A stretch of DNA of 64,000 nt, from the NCBI RefSeq assembly GCF_017562075.2, contig NC_054084.1, forward strand, positions 46,718,697-46,782,696. Direction: 5' to 3'. A program made the position numbers and the translations under genes. Positions 35,504 to 48,549 of this stretch are shown one piece after another. Origin of the DNA: Anopheles merus (taxonomy: Eukaryota; Arthropoda; Insecta; Diptera; Culicidae). Numbering within the stretch: position 1 is the first letter of the stretch; every line of letters begins with the position of its first letter. The notes beneath the pieces were generated by a model that searched no databases, was not told the origin of the DNA, and saw only the letters and a list, made by a program, of their open reading frames with translations.

Positions 35504-36807
35504 CATATTCACCCGTAGTTCGTCATAGTTCCCTGAGATATTTATTTGCACTAGCGGCCAGAGATAATCTTTTGGTGAATCAGATGGATGCGATAACTGC
35601 TTTTCTACAAGGAGATTTGGAAGAAGAGATATACATGGAGCAACCACCGTGTTTTGAGCAGCCTGGCAAGCAAAACATGGTATTTCGATTGAACAAAGCG
35701 TTGTACGGACTAAAACAATCAAGTCGTGTCTGGAATACGAAGCTAGATGCAGCACTGAAACAACTGGGTTTGGAGCAATCGAAGTATGATCCATGTTTAT
35801 ATTTCTATAATGGCAATGGAAATATGCTGTTTGTAGCCATTTATGTGGACGATTTAATGATTTTTAGTAATAATGAAGAAATGAAGAATCAGCTGAAGAC
35901 GAAATTGAGTAGCATGTTCCGGATGAAGGATTTGGGACCAGCTAAACATTGTTTAAGGATTCGTGTGAATTATTTAAATGACGGAATTGCACTTGACCAG
36001 GAAGCCTACATAGAAACTATCCTATCCCGGTTCAAAATGCAAGACTGCAAAGCTGTTGCTACTCCTATGAACTCTTCCATAAAGCTAAGTAAGGAAATGT
36101 CGCCACAGACAGAAGAAGAAAAGGAAGAGATGTCAGCGGTGCCTTATCAAGAGGCTGTAGGGTGCCTAATGTACCTAGCTCAATGTACCAGACCTGATAT
36201 CCTGTTTGCAGTTAATCAGCTGAGCCGATACAACAATAATCCTGGATCGCGTCACTTGCAAGCTGTAAAACATCTTATGCGATATCTAAGAGGAACGGTA
36301 TCGATGAAACTCAAATATTACAGAAAAGGTAACGAACAAATGACTGGATATTCAGATGCTGATTGGGCCGCTGATACAGAAGATAGGAAATCCACCAGTG
36401 GATATATTTTCTTGATGCAAGGAGGAGCGATGTCATGGTGTTGCAAACGACAACCAACTGTTGCATTATCAACCTGCGAGGCGGAATACATGGCATTGTC
36501 AGCAGCGGTACAAGAAGCATCGTGGTGGAAAGGATTGTTAGAACAATTTGGTAAGAAGCAATCGATTCAGATATTTTGTGATAATCAGAGCACTATCTGT
36601 ATTGCAAAAAATGGAGGATATACACCACGAACGAAGAATATCGATATAAGACATCATTACATCAGGGATGCTTTGGATCGAAATGTTGTGAATCTCCATT
36701 ACATTAACACTGAAGAACGAGTTGCAGATGGACTTACAAAAGCATTACAACGAATCAAACAAGAACGTAATCGACAATCTATGGGAATTACACAACAATC
36801 GGCTTAA
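35504..36807 (+). pseudogene. copia pol remnant: reverse transcriptase and RNase H
   Basis: The frame resumes after the 35-bp duplication. It has MDAITAFLQGDLEEEIYMEQ, ALYGLKQSSRVW, the polymerase site YVDDLMIF, GCLMYLAQCTRPDI, and the RNase H motifs SDADWAAD, RKSTSGY and CEAEYMAL, ending DIRHHYIRD and ADGLTKAL. All catalytic signatures are present. It stops 7 bp before the 3' LTR, at a GGAGGAG purine tract. Confidence 0.92.
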
Positions 36808-36814
36808 GGAGGAG
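36806..36814 (+). other. Polypurine tract
   Basis: AAGGAGGAG immediately before the 3' LTR; the expected plus-strand primer. Confidence 0.7.
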
Positions 36815-36962
36815 TATTGGAATTATAGTAAGCCGTATTTGGGTTATAAGTAATTTAATCATAGTAACCTATGAAATTGTGTAGTTATAAGTTTTTGTAT
36901 GAAATACAATTCATTCTGTTTCTAACCGTACACCAAGTTGGTTTACTGCATTACCTCCAATA
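36815..36962 (+). repeat. 3' LTR of the copia element
   Basis: 148 bp, same ends as the 5' LTR; differs by GGTTATAAG for GGTTATGAG and AAGTTGG for AAGCTGG. Confidence 0.9.
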
Positions 36963-36967
36963 AAAAC

Positions 36968-37925
36968 ACAAAACTATTAAAAACTTTTGCATTCCCTTTT
37001 TTAACACTATTTTATTGCATATTTAACAAGATTGTATAGCAGCGCATGCATCTCTATCCAACTGAACTTAAACTTTTCAAAAAACAAGTAACAATGTTTA
37101 TTCTACCGCGACAAACCCTTTTATACCGGATTGCTTCCCTCTTGTAAGACGTTTATTGCACTTCGATCTTGAGAGTACTACACGTATTTTGTTAACTTGT
37201 CGACTTACCTGATGGATATCGCACAGCGTATATACTACTCACTATACGCTATTGCAATGCGTACATTTCTTTACTCAATTGCATATTCAACAATACTATA
37301 CTCGCCAGGCTGTGTTTGTTTTGTACGTACAGGCTCAACTGAAAACACATTTCATCGATTAGAATTAAAGTATTTCCTTTGCATCGTGTAGAAAAATACA
37401 TAGTGTTTTGCTGCATTAATTGAAATTAATAACCTAAACCGTCTCGTTATTAATTATTTCTTCACTCATCTTAGGTAAAAATGTTCAATTTTCGTTTTGT
37501 GGAATAAATCATATAAATATTGCTTTCATCTTGTTCCAATTGTTTGCATTCTTGTTTTGCACGTTCTATTACAGCGTCATTGTTCTCTGCGGTTTAACAT
37601 TACGAAAACTCAAGTTTTCGGCACGGATTGTGATCGTTACCCATTTCACTGGCAAAACAAGGTAAGAGACCCAAATTGAGAACTTCCTGTTGCTGCTCTA
37701 CGTTTTATACATCCACACTGTTTGCGTCGGCCAAATGAATCTAATTTAAAACACGATTACCATAAGCGAACCTCGAACGTACCGCGCTTTGCACTAACAT
37801 GGGTCGGTCACAGATCGACCAGCTCCTACCATTGACACGGGCGCACTCGCACACCTAAATGTTGCTGTTCTTTGAACTCTTGCTATCAAGCTCAAACCCG
37901 TTGGGAAATTAAGATTTGATACTGC
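36968..37925. other. Spacer between the copia element and CAH1
   Basis: AT-rich; presumably contains the CAH1 3' untranslated region. The nearest AATAAA on the minus strand was not placed with confidence. No gene seen. Confidence 0.45.
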
Positions 37926-40900
37926 TTAGTAGCTATTGACTTCACGCAGCTGGCGGTTGCCAAGCTCCAGCGGTGGACGAAAGTTGTTAATGACCTTGCC
38001 GTAGTCGAACTGCTTGTTGAGCGTCTCGTCGCAGGGACACTCTTCGGCAGCATCGTAGCAACGCATTTCGCGGAAAAGCTCCAGCTGCTCGTGCGACACT
38101 TCGATCGGTTCCTTGAACAGAATCCAGGTGACGGACTCCGAGCACGGAGGAGTCGTTAGCGATCCCAGATACGTCCAGTAGGCTTTACCCTCCGGTAGCA
38201 AACGAGCCGGGTCCAGTGGTTTGTTTAGGGTAACCTGAGAAAGAAAGTAATTCAATATATTTTTTTAAATGATATTGATATTCACACGAGCAAGCATTGG
38301 CGTGCTACAGGGGACATTTCAATTGCGACTGGGACTGTTTTAGTAGCTTTTATTCTACAGTTCAGCACACATCAGTACAATGTAACTGAAAGCTGATTCA
38401 TGCAAATGTAAAAAAAAACCACAATATTTCATTAAGCGTGCCTCGAACGTATTTAACCATGTCGCTGTAAGCTGTAAACCTCCACAACAATCGATACCGA
38501 AAACATTCAAATCAATCAGATTCTACCACCCATGTTTATTAGACCTATGGTAACAATGGCTCGATCAAATGATCACCACCAGCGATGAACCACACAGCAT
38601 CCCCCCTCCTCCCCTCATTCCATTCGGCTCAGTCGTGTTGACGCTGGAACATCCTATCCGATCGCCGAACTGAACGCGATCGCCGGTTCAGGGACAGTCA
38701 GAGCCGCGGTGAACAATTTATGTGAGTAGCAAAATTGTACTTTTCTAGCTGCTGGGCGCATTACACGGTGCAGCCTTTTTGTTGCTGTTGCACTGATCCC
38801 CGCCTCGGGCGATGGTGCGCCGAGGGAGATCAGCAAAAAAAACTCTCGTTTCTCGTTTCAAGGTTACCGACACGGGACAGAATAATGCGAGTGGCGGCCC
38901 TAGATGGAGATATGCATGAAGTTGCTGCCTGAATCAGAACGGTTGTTAGCGTCAATGTCGGTCGTGTAAATTCAATGACGAATTTATTACGATCAACTTT
39001 TGTGATACATTTCTTCACGCGCGTACTACACTTTTACACACAGAAAATGTTTTTGATACAAATTCTAAAATACTTTGTTTAATGCCTCTTGTATTCTTCA
39101 ATATTGCCAGCTCCACTTCAACTCAACGTATTGATTAAGTGACCAGACATTCATCCAACGACGCCTCATATCCGGATTCAAGCGGATGCAGCAATATCTT
39201 ATCCCCTGAACAATACGTCTCAACCTTTCTGCAGACAGCCAGCCCATTAGTTGATCAACACTTGAGCAAACATGGATGAAGTGTGCTAACCGAGTGGTAA
39301 ATAGTTTCGTTGTCTTCTAAGCCACATATAAAGACGTTGCGCGTCAGTGTACGTAGGTTGCTCTCTCACTTGACCTAGCTGGCGAGCAATTTATCAGATA
39401 ACCCGCAAGTCCACACACTTGGAATCGGTCAACGATTCATATATGTGCTCTACACACGCTATTCCTTCCACGGAATGTCCGGCCGGGCGAGCATGCTTCG
39501 CCAACGGTGACCCATGAAGGAGAAAAGTGGAAAACATAACCTGTCGATCACGCAGCGAGCTGCAAGATGGAGCCATTACAATCGCCGTTGTTTACTCATT
39601 GTAGGCCTGTCACTTAACACACGTGAAACTACAAACATTCAACGTTCGAGCTGCGAAGCGAACGAGAAGGGCAAGAGTGCGTTTTGATGTAGGGTCACTG
39701 TACGACGATTGGGTCAGCAAGTGCATCATTTTTGTTTTTGTTCAATTCTAACAGCGATTCTGCCGCCCTGCATTCCGCCGCGGAAAATAATCTCCACTAT
39801 GGATTGTTTCTGTAAACAAGCAATTCGTCTGATACATCCCAAACCCCCGTACTGGGCAACGAAGCGAACACTCCCCGGATACAGTCTGACTAGCAGCAGG
39901 TTGGATTACATTTACTACAATTGTATCACGTAACAAAGCCTTTACAGTAATGTGAATATTTTATACCAAGCCCCCAACACCTACACCGGCTTGGCCGTTG
40001 TTTACGACGCCCCCCAATCCCCACCCCCCTCGGCAGAATCTATTGAAATTCTACAAATAGTCGCATTTCCGCTGCCCGATACTTACGCGATCGCCCTTGT
40101 GAGTGATGAACGGAAGCAAACGAGCGATAATATCCAGCTCCGGATGCGGCTTGCCAACCTGTGAATGCATAAAAAGATAGTCTATTAGTACAATGCAATC
40201 ACTTGCCTATGCAAAGCACTTGCGATGCATTTCATCTCAATGTAATCTGGGGTGTGTATGTAGTGTCATTTGTATTCTTGTCTCCTTCAATGATTGCCAC
40301 GGTTAAAAAAGGCATGATGGATACATGTTTTTACTTAAGAAATATGAGTACGTAACAATTATAGTTCTGAAAGATTTAGAGTAGATTAATTTGTTTCAAT
40401 GGCGTCGGCTAAAGGCGAATATCGCGATTATCATCTAAAATACAATTAAACATAATTTTGCTCGAAGTTGTTGATTTTAAACATTCAATTGATTATTAAA
40501 AATAACACGATCGTACTGTCCCGTTTTTAATTACTTTATATTTTCAGTACAGTGGAAATTGTGTTATTCTTCAACTGATAATGTAATTACTACATTGGAA
40601 CAATTGGCCTCCGATCCCCTGTACACAGAGAACCAGTAACTTAAAAACAGATCCTTTTCGTACTATGCTTTACATTTATTCTACTTCATCGTGGCATTGA
40701 AAACCAAACATAACGTGATCATATTATATCTCATCTGCATCACATTAACGGATAGTGTTTGTACAACATTACCGAATCTATCTATCTCTTGATATGGCTC
40801 ATTTACCAGTTCAAATACAGAAGCTTCCCTCAAAACATCAGCTTCAATTTAAACTACTCTTTGAATTAATTTATAAGTGGCCCTTGAAATATCCCCGTCT

Positions 40901-43900
40901 GTCACTGCTGATCTCGTGATTTATCATGTGTGTACTACTGAACGGGGGTCTCGTGACTTGCCTGCAACGAGATCAGACGCGTTCATAGATCTCGTTTAGT
41001 AGACAAGGTGAGATATAATCGCCGTACAAAGTTTCTCCACTTTTCTTCGACACGCAACGGAAAGCGTGCTAAGGGCACACTGTTTGCCTTGCTGCTTGTT
41101 CGAAAGGTTAATTTCAAGCCTACCAATAATTGAATTGAGTCTTGCCAGAGAGTGCCTGGAAAGAAAACATTAAACTGACGTCATATGGACTGGAAACATT
41201 ACACATAGCCAATAACCCATAAAGTAAATGCACGTGCAAGAAAATTTACTTGACATTCTAGAGAAAAACAAAAAGCGCACAAATTGCAGCCCACACACAC
41301 AAATCGATTCTTGTTCGCTGCGTTATCTAACAGGTGAAGCCTGCACGGTTTTTGCACAATTGGATTAGGCCGCACCAAAGTCACCTTGCCCTAACAGAAA
41401 TTCCAGTCCGTGTGTCACAATCGATGAAGAAACTGAAACTTACCTTTAAAAACACACCCAGGACCGCCAAACCATCCGGATGGCCAGCAGCCTCGGCGAA
41501 GCTCTTGTATTTGCTCTGGTTCCAGTGGACAAGGTGCAGCTCGCCGGCGAACGATTCACCATCCACCGTATGCTCGGAGCCACGCGAATCCGAACATCCC
41601 CAGTGGCAGTGGAACTGCTCGAGAATGAACTGTTCCTTTTGCAGCGGTCCCCCGGTCAGCATGGAACCCTTGCCGTTTACATCCACCCTCCAGCAGTAGC
41701 CCGGATTGACCAGGCTACGCGTGTTCTCTGGTACGTACGTCCAGCGGAGCGGATTCTCCTGCAGATCTCCCGAGTTTTGCGTTTTGGAAGTAACAATGTC
41801 GACCGGCGATTGACGCTGTCCCCGTGCCTGCGGGAACATTTCCGGCCACTTCTGGGGTCCTGCGGGGGTAGTAGAATGGAGAAAGAAAGGTGGCGGGAAA
41901 ATGTATAAATAATATGCGTAATAACTCAAATGTACAGTGAACGCTCAATGAGAGCAAAGTGTTGATTAATTTTGGTTCGTTTATTTATTGACGATGCCAT
42001 TCATCACATTTACGGTCAGTTTCGTTCTCCCACTATGGTGTCCCGAGTGTCAACCAAATGGAGGTTTTGCCTTAATAGAAAACAGATAAGAGCACAGCAA
42101 ATAAAGTACTTGCAGTGTTGTAATGATAATGACTGTCATTCGTGTGCCTCATTCACAGTGTAATCACACAAGAATGACGCCTTTTTCCCTAACCCCACCC
42201 AATCACTTAGGGCGCTGCCATCATCGTTAAGCAACGTTTTTCCTAATCTAAATAATTGTTTTTGAACCAATTCAATCAGCTTAGCTATTTACTTCCGAAC
42301 AGAGCAGCAGCAAATGAGTTCGAAAACCTAAACAATATTAGAACCACATCACTATGGCTTAAACGACAAACACTTAAGCACGATTTTGCTTACAGTTCGT
42401 GGAAAGAAATCTCAAATTCACTGCGCAGTGCGCGTCCCCGGAAGCGGGGACCGCCTGCCTTGCACAGGCAACACCCTTCACGGCCCAATATGTCATCTAT
42501 GAACAATTAAGTGCAACCGATCACGATGCATCCGGGGAAGCAGCAAAATGCTGACCAACTGACACCACAACATGCACACACACGCTTGCATCGTGACTGA
42601 CGGAACGGCACGAAGAAAACGACGAAAGTGTCAAGGAGTCAGTCGTTGAAATGGTACAGAATTACCGTACGTTTATCGAGACACTTTTTACGTTCGACAG
42701 TAGCTGCATACTGGAAGCTGCAGGATGGGGGACGTTTTTTTTATATTGCTGTTCACGCCTACCCAACGACCACTTGATTGGCCTTAATTCGAGCAGGATT
42801 TAACGTGCCTCGTGCTTTGTTCTACAGAGTGGTAAATGGGGCTAGGGCACTTAGCAACGTTCTGCTGCTGAACAGAATCTTCTCCAACTTGACTTGATTG
42901 ACGCAATAAAGTATGATAAGAAATGCACAGAGTGATTGTACACAGCTAACGGTCTGTATTATGCTTTACGTACTTGAAATCTTGACCTCAATTTTGTGCG
43001 CGGGGGAAGAAAATGGCACACAATTAAGTGTGTGACATTTGTCACGAAATAACGCATATGAGTGAATTATTTTGTTTTTATTTTTACAATTATTTTATTT
43101 TATTTTTTATTCTATAACCATTGCATTTTATTACATTTTCAACAAACCCCCAAAAAACCTCATTTGTCATAAATTATTGAACTGCATCAACGAGGGAATG
43201 ATGAGCATATTATGATCATCTGTCACTCACCGGTGCGATGAATCCTTCTTCACACTTTGAAAAGCATTACTGAGGTTTGTTATGATCAAGCATGCCAAAA
43301 AAAGCACCAATCAATCGGTTTGCTCAACCCTTGGTGGTAGTTGCTGACGTCAATCAAATGTTATGAAGTTGAGCGATTCGTTTAATCTGAGAAGTTTGAG
43401 CCACTTACGATACCATACAATTAAAAGCGTCCCAACCAATCTCACATGAGATGGTGTGCCATTGGGTGTCTAAGAAAACAAAAGACACCAAAATTGAATA
43501 AATGCACTTTCGTGACAGGGCAGATTAAATCGTATTCAGTCAATTTTCCTATTCAACAACAGCAGATAATAGTTAATATACACGCTACCTGCGATCTTCG
43601 TGTAAGCTCCGTGTTGGATATGAAATCAAATTAAGTGATTGATCGCTCAAGATGATTGTTTATGGAAGCTTGACGACAATCGTGAAGTCGTGTACTGTAG
43701 CAGCCATATTTTCTTCATGATAGTGACTTATCTGGACGTGTTTTATCTATAAAGATCAATGGAAAGATGCGGAATAAGAAATTGCGCATCGAACCATTCT
43801 TGACCCTCACCTATTTTCAAGAGCGTATTGACGTTGGAGGCGCGCGTGGCTCCTTCAAGAGTGTTGCTTGTATGAACGCATGGTAATAAAAATTCAAGTT

Positions 43901-46900
43901 GAATATTAAGTCGCCACTTAATCATAGACTTTATTTTACCACTCAATGCGAATACAGTAATATCAAAACAAAAGAGCTTACTCTTTTATTGCACATTACG
44001 GCGATCTCGATTGCACTATGCCTGAGGTGTTCAGTTCAATTTGGAAATTTTGTAATCCAACACTTGAAATTGCACTTTTGACGAAATCTTTGGCACGCTC
44101 CAGACTTTGTGCTTCAAGTTTTCTCAAGAGCTTCGTTCTATCTACATACAATCGTTGAGTGTGTGTGTGTGTGTGTGTATGTGTGTGTTTTTTTAAACCC
44201 CCTTCCAACTGCTTTCTTATCACGTGTATTCACACAGTGCATTGTAAATGTCACAAGACCACTTAATCAGTCGCGACAACCCCCATCATGAGTAATGGGC
44301 AGCACAATATCCAACCGTTGGTTGATGGTGGGGTGGTGTTTTAAGATCGTTAACACTGTGCCATTCGGCGCCGACTCTACCTAATAATTTTCATTTATCA
44401 AGCACATCGTATATCACACTGAGATGGACACTGTAATTTTGCGCAAGTAGTACAGTAGTACATCGAAAAGTTTGTGGTGAGGGAATGGGACTGATGGGAG
44501 GAAGTTGTTAACCAAAGGAAACAAAAAAAACAACAATTGTGTCCACCACAATCAAGTGTAGTAGATGTGCGTCATGGGTTTATCATTTGGAAGCTATGAT
44601 ATATGATTACTATCGCTTGCGTCGAGAACAATCAGACACATTGTGGAGTGTCGTACGCTTATGACGTCGGCAGCTGGTTAATACTTTTAAAACGTGTCAT
44701 AAACTTTTGGACTAAACGTGTTGGGAGTGTTTTTCAATGCGCTCGACGAACCAACATACATTTTACGTACATACAACGCACTTGTACGAGAACCTTCTTG
44801 AATAATATTTACTCCATCTCACGGTTGTACATTAAAACCCCTGTAGTACTTTCAAGTAAACAAACGTCAACAACGATAAGGTCTCAAACATGTCCGCAAT
44901 ATTTTGCGGTAAAAACACAACACGACCTTTTGCTCGAGCGCCCCAACAATACCGACGCCGACAAAAAGGTACAACAGTTCGGTTTCGTACACTTCCGCGA
45001 TCTTTCGATATTAGACGCCGCCACTGTTCGGTTTCCCTCCGCGCAATTTGAGCAACATGAAAGCACGTGCTGCAAAGTGTGCTGTGCTACTCACCAGCAA
45101 ACCAGTGATGGATGTGTTTGGGGAAACACGCACACACACAACACACAAACAAACGGACACCTTCAAGCGGTTTCAACCAAGAACAGAAAAGCACCGTTCG
45201 GCTGTCTAATGCATGAGTGCTGTGGCGGTGGCCCATGGAATTCCTTATCACGTGACTAAACGCGACAAACCGGTCGGTCGGCAGTGTTGTTGGAAAGCAC
45301 CGAACAGGCCAGACATCGTTGGAAAGAGGGGTGAAGGGAGGGTAGAGGGGTAAGGGTTAGTGGGCGCGGAATTTACGCGAACCGGTTTTAGCTACCCTTT
45401 TGCAGCGCCAGCTTTGCGATCATCGTTTCCATGGCAGTGACTTCACATCATCCGTTGCTGCGCATTGGAGATTCTCAAGAGCGAGCTGACATCGATCTTT
45501 TTTGTTTATATTTTTACAGCCTCCTGTACCGGTTCCGCGGCGGCGAAGATTGCACGCACACATATCTACATCCGGTTAGCGGTGGATCAACAGCATCCAG
45601 TCGGTTTTGGATAGGCTTAAGCTACACAGATCGATTCATTTACAGTCGCAAGCCACAACTATGGTTGTGCTGTAAAAGGGAGTCCAGCAGAAAAATATTG
45701 CTTGGGTGGCGTTAATTGAAGCAATTAGAAAGTTTAAAGACGCGCACTGATTGATTGAGTCAGCTGGGAACTGAAGCTGCGAGACCGTCAACAGTTGAAC
45801 GGTTGAAGAAAGTTTTCCACCGCTAGGAGTTAGTTAATTGAACCTCTGTGGTTTGGTGTGAAAAAAGGTACATGCATTGGTTCTGTAGGGTTTGCAAAAA
45901 TAGACATTACCTTTTTTCACTTTCAAACACTTTACACGAGACCAAAACGACCAAATTAGTGTATTTACGTGGATTGTAATTATAATTGTAATTATAACGT
46001 GCCGGTTAATAAGTTTGATAAAGACTATGAAGATGGTTTGAAAGTTAAAATTAAAAAAGAGCTACACATATTGTAAACCTCTTTCTACGCAATGCTTGAC
46101 GCAACAGGTGTATTGTATTTGCGCACGAAATCACAAACAATTTATCATCAATTTAATCGATCGTATCTCAGCCTGGGAACGATTTAATGGAATTGTTTTT
46201 CTGATGTTTCCAACTCCATCATGACGATACCCATAAAATCGGATTTACGCGTTGCTGTTGATCGAGAAAATTTCGTTCAAATCATCACGCATCCTACGGA
46301 GCATGATGGCAACAACACACAAAAAAGAAATACAGATGAGCATGAGTTCTCTCGCTATCACAACACGTTCAATGTCAAAACACTTGATTGTGTTGCGTTT
46401 CGCAATCACTACGAATTTCAGGCAGCTTCCGAGCGCATGATCGGCGTTAGAATGAATGCGTTCGTAACTCGCTTATACCCATTATTCCAATCATTTCCTC
46501 TGAACGTTAACTCTAGAACGGTCGATTATTGACAAAGACTCAAATTGCCTAAATCACGTGAAATTTTTACATTTTTGATTGATACTGCACACGACGTTAT
46601 CAATGGAATCATCGATGTTCCTTTTATTGATTGTAAGTAATGGATGCCTGTATTGAAAGGCATATTCTTTTGTGAGTTTTATGTTTAAGTGTACTTTGGG
46701 TTTCCTGTGTAAAGTTTCGTTAAATTGTTAATATCGTAGAGAAGCTGTGCTAGTAAAATACGAAGTTAGCAATGAGCCTAAAATTATTGAAACATACTTT
46801 CACCGTCTTTTGTCCCCAAAACGGTTATGCAACCCGTGCAAGACAAAAGTGAAGATACATTTAAATAAACGATTCTCATTAACTCCAATTTGGCTTGAAT

Positions 46901-47576
46901 ATCTCATAACAAAGGTGTTGCCAAAACGGGGGACAAATTTCATCATTCGTTTGTCCTGTCACTCTTCCAACTCTTCTCGCCATAATTCACCCATTACTGT
47001 GCACTGTGTGTCATTGGACGTTTCGAGAAACATAAGCCAAACAACATCAAAGACTCACAAACACCTCGCCCATGTCTCGCAACCACCACGTTCGTTTATC
47101 GTTTATCAATTCGTCGTTGAGGCTACAATTCGGACAAAACCTTGTACACTTCCGCATAACCAAATTCGGAACATCCCTGTGCCACAAAACCTCGCACGCT
47201 TCCTTCGCTATGAGCAACATGGAGCAGCATTGTATACAACGTCACTGATAACAGGTGCGTGATTGATTTAATGACCCTCTGTTGATAACTGTGCCACCAT
47301 GCCGTCGAGGGAATTTCTAATGCGGTTTCTAGTGCTGATTTCAGCCACAACCTCTGATAGTATACTCCATCACGCGAGATCAATAATCGAAAGCAATTCG
47401 AGAAGATTACAGCAGCAGTCAAGATCAAGATCATCTCGGAATCAGAATCATCAGCACAATTATCCCAAGCGGCGGGCTCGATCGACATGCTAGTTCATCT
47501 AGCCGACTCTCCAACATAGTTTACTGTTTTCACGTGACTTACCGTTCATTTGCGTATATCCCCAAGTGACAGACAT
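37926..47576 (-). CDS. CAH1: Alpha-carbonic anhydrase, cytosolic (CAH1 type)
   Basis: Exons 47576-47543, 41859-41444, 40158-40087 and 38234-37926 join in frame (phases 1, 0, 0) to 276 residues. The enzyme hydrates CO2 to bicarbonate. Zinc ligands H95 and H97 (EQFHCHWG) and H120 (ELHLVHW) are present, as are QSPVDI, SEHTVDG, and SLTTPPCSE with the gatekeeper threonine. There is no signal peptide or C-terminal anchor, so it is cytosolic. The sequence resembles Drosophila CAH1 throughout, including the WGYT N-terminus and PGYCWRVDVNG. The first coding exon gives only MSVTWGYTQMN plus one base, and it is repeated twice further upstream with its own promoter region (see 52,149 and 56,757). Intron 1 is 5.7 kb from this nearest copy. 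Confidence 0.93.
38235..40086 (-). other. CAH1 intron 3
   Basis: 1,852 bp, donor GTAAGTATC, acceptor TTTCTCAG. No coding sequence recognised. Confidence 0.7.
40159..41443 (-). other. CAH1 intron 2
   Basis: 1,285 bp, donor GTAAGTTTC, acceptor ATTCACAG. No gene or clear repeat. Confidence 0.7.
41860..47542 (-). other. CAH1 intron 1 (from the nearest first exon)
   Basis: 5.7 kb, donor GTAAGTCACG, acceptor CCCCGCAG. It holds a GT microsatellite at 44,158 and a GC-richer block at 44,880 to 45,420 that could hide another promoter or enhancer. Short open frames on the plus strand here lack family features. Confidence 0.6.
44158..44187. repeat. GT microsatellite, interrupted
   Basis: (GT)n run of about 15 units with one TA break. 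Confidence 0.85.
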
Positions 47577-48193
47577 CTTGACGTGGTTTTGGTCGTTTTC
47601 ACTCTCTTCTAACTAAACAACAAGCAACAGCAACACTGCGCGATCCGTCACACTGTAACAACAAACCGTTTCAAACGAAACAACAAACACTCTCCGCAGC
47701 TGGACGCTGATAACTACTAGCTCTCCCGCTCACTCTCTTCACTTCAGCGAAACAATCGCACACAACTACAATCGTACGTTGCTAAAGGCTATAGCCCTCT
47801 TCCAACTAACCACCCCCTGCTATCCGGTGTTATCAACAATGCTCACAACACTGTCCAACGCACAGTACGCGTCTTCGATCGTGCGTATCGAACGGAGAGC
47901 CACGCACAGATTTCACTGACTTCGCGAAAAGCCCAACTACGACGGAAGGCTTTTAGTTTCACCACTGCAACCTAAACAAACAGTGAAATGCAGCCGAAGT
48001 GTCTATTTTGCTCGCCCTTTACGAAAACGGCAACGAAACCAACGGAATGGATCTACGGCTGATACTGATTACGGCTCGACGACGCGGCACACAACCTGCT
48101 CGTTCAATTGGCACTTGCGGAATGAACGTTGGAATGAACGACCACGGCGACGAAGGCGACTATTCATCTGGAGAAGGCGCTCTAGTGCCTCAC

Positions 48194-48204
48194 CCATATA
48201 TATG
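48194..48204 (-). promoter_or_regulatory. TATA-like box, CAH1 promoter copy 1
   Basis: CATATATATGG on the minus strand, about 620 bp upstream of the first exon's ATG. Conserved at the same place in all three units, but that follows from their recent origin. The transcription start was not identified. Confidence 0.35.
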
Positions 48205-48549
48205 CATCGCCACTAGCAAACGGAACCACACCACTACACCGAGCCCTGGGCGACGCACGTTGCATCTCTCGTGTGGTGGGCCACGGCTGCCCATGGCTGC
48301 GACGAATGCGGAAAATTAATGGAAACTCACGCAACGACCGTATACCGCAGGTCCGCTCGTTCCTTCTCAGCGCATTATTCTCTTCGTTTCGCTTACTCTC
48401 TTGCCCTATTCACGATCGTTGTTGATCAAGTGTTGTAGGAGTTTAAACTTTGAGCGTGGTGGTGATTGCACCGTTGCCTTTCTTATTGTGGCTGCCACTT
48501 TTCAGCCAGTGCTCAATTGCCACCTGGTAATGATTGTCACCGTCCGGTC

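Larger units (their letters stand above)
32584..36962 (+). mobile_element. Ty1/copia LTR retrotransposon, 4,379 bp
   Basis: Two 148-bp LTRs, an AAAAC target duplication on each side (32,579-32,583 and 36,963-36,967), a primer binding site, gag-pol remnants and a polypurine tract are all present. The domain order protease, integrase, reverse transcriptase, RNase H is that of Ty1/copia. LTRs differ at about 2 of 148 positions, so insertion is fairly recent, yet the polyprotein is broken at three places and this copy cannot be active by itself. The element lies on the plus strand between HEATR3 and CAH1. Confidence 0.95.

Noticed and set aside
44603..45259. A 218-codon plus-strand open frame in CAH1 intron 1
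   Set aside because: Low-complexity composition, no domain, no splice partner, and it sits opposite a gene; most likely a chance frame.
46221..46532. A 103-codon plus-strand frame upstream of the CAH1 first exon
   Set aside because: No domain, no promoter or splice signals, not found in a second copy; chance frame.
47999..48319. A 106-codon plus-strand open frame conserved in all three tandem units (also 52,605 and 57,213)
   Set aside because: It is antisense to the CAH1 promoter region. Its conservation follows from recent duplication, and an overlapping 77-codon frame is stopped in unit 3 (TTG to TAG). No family features.
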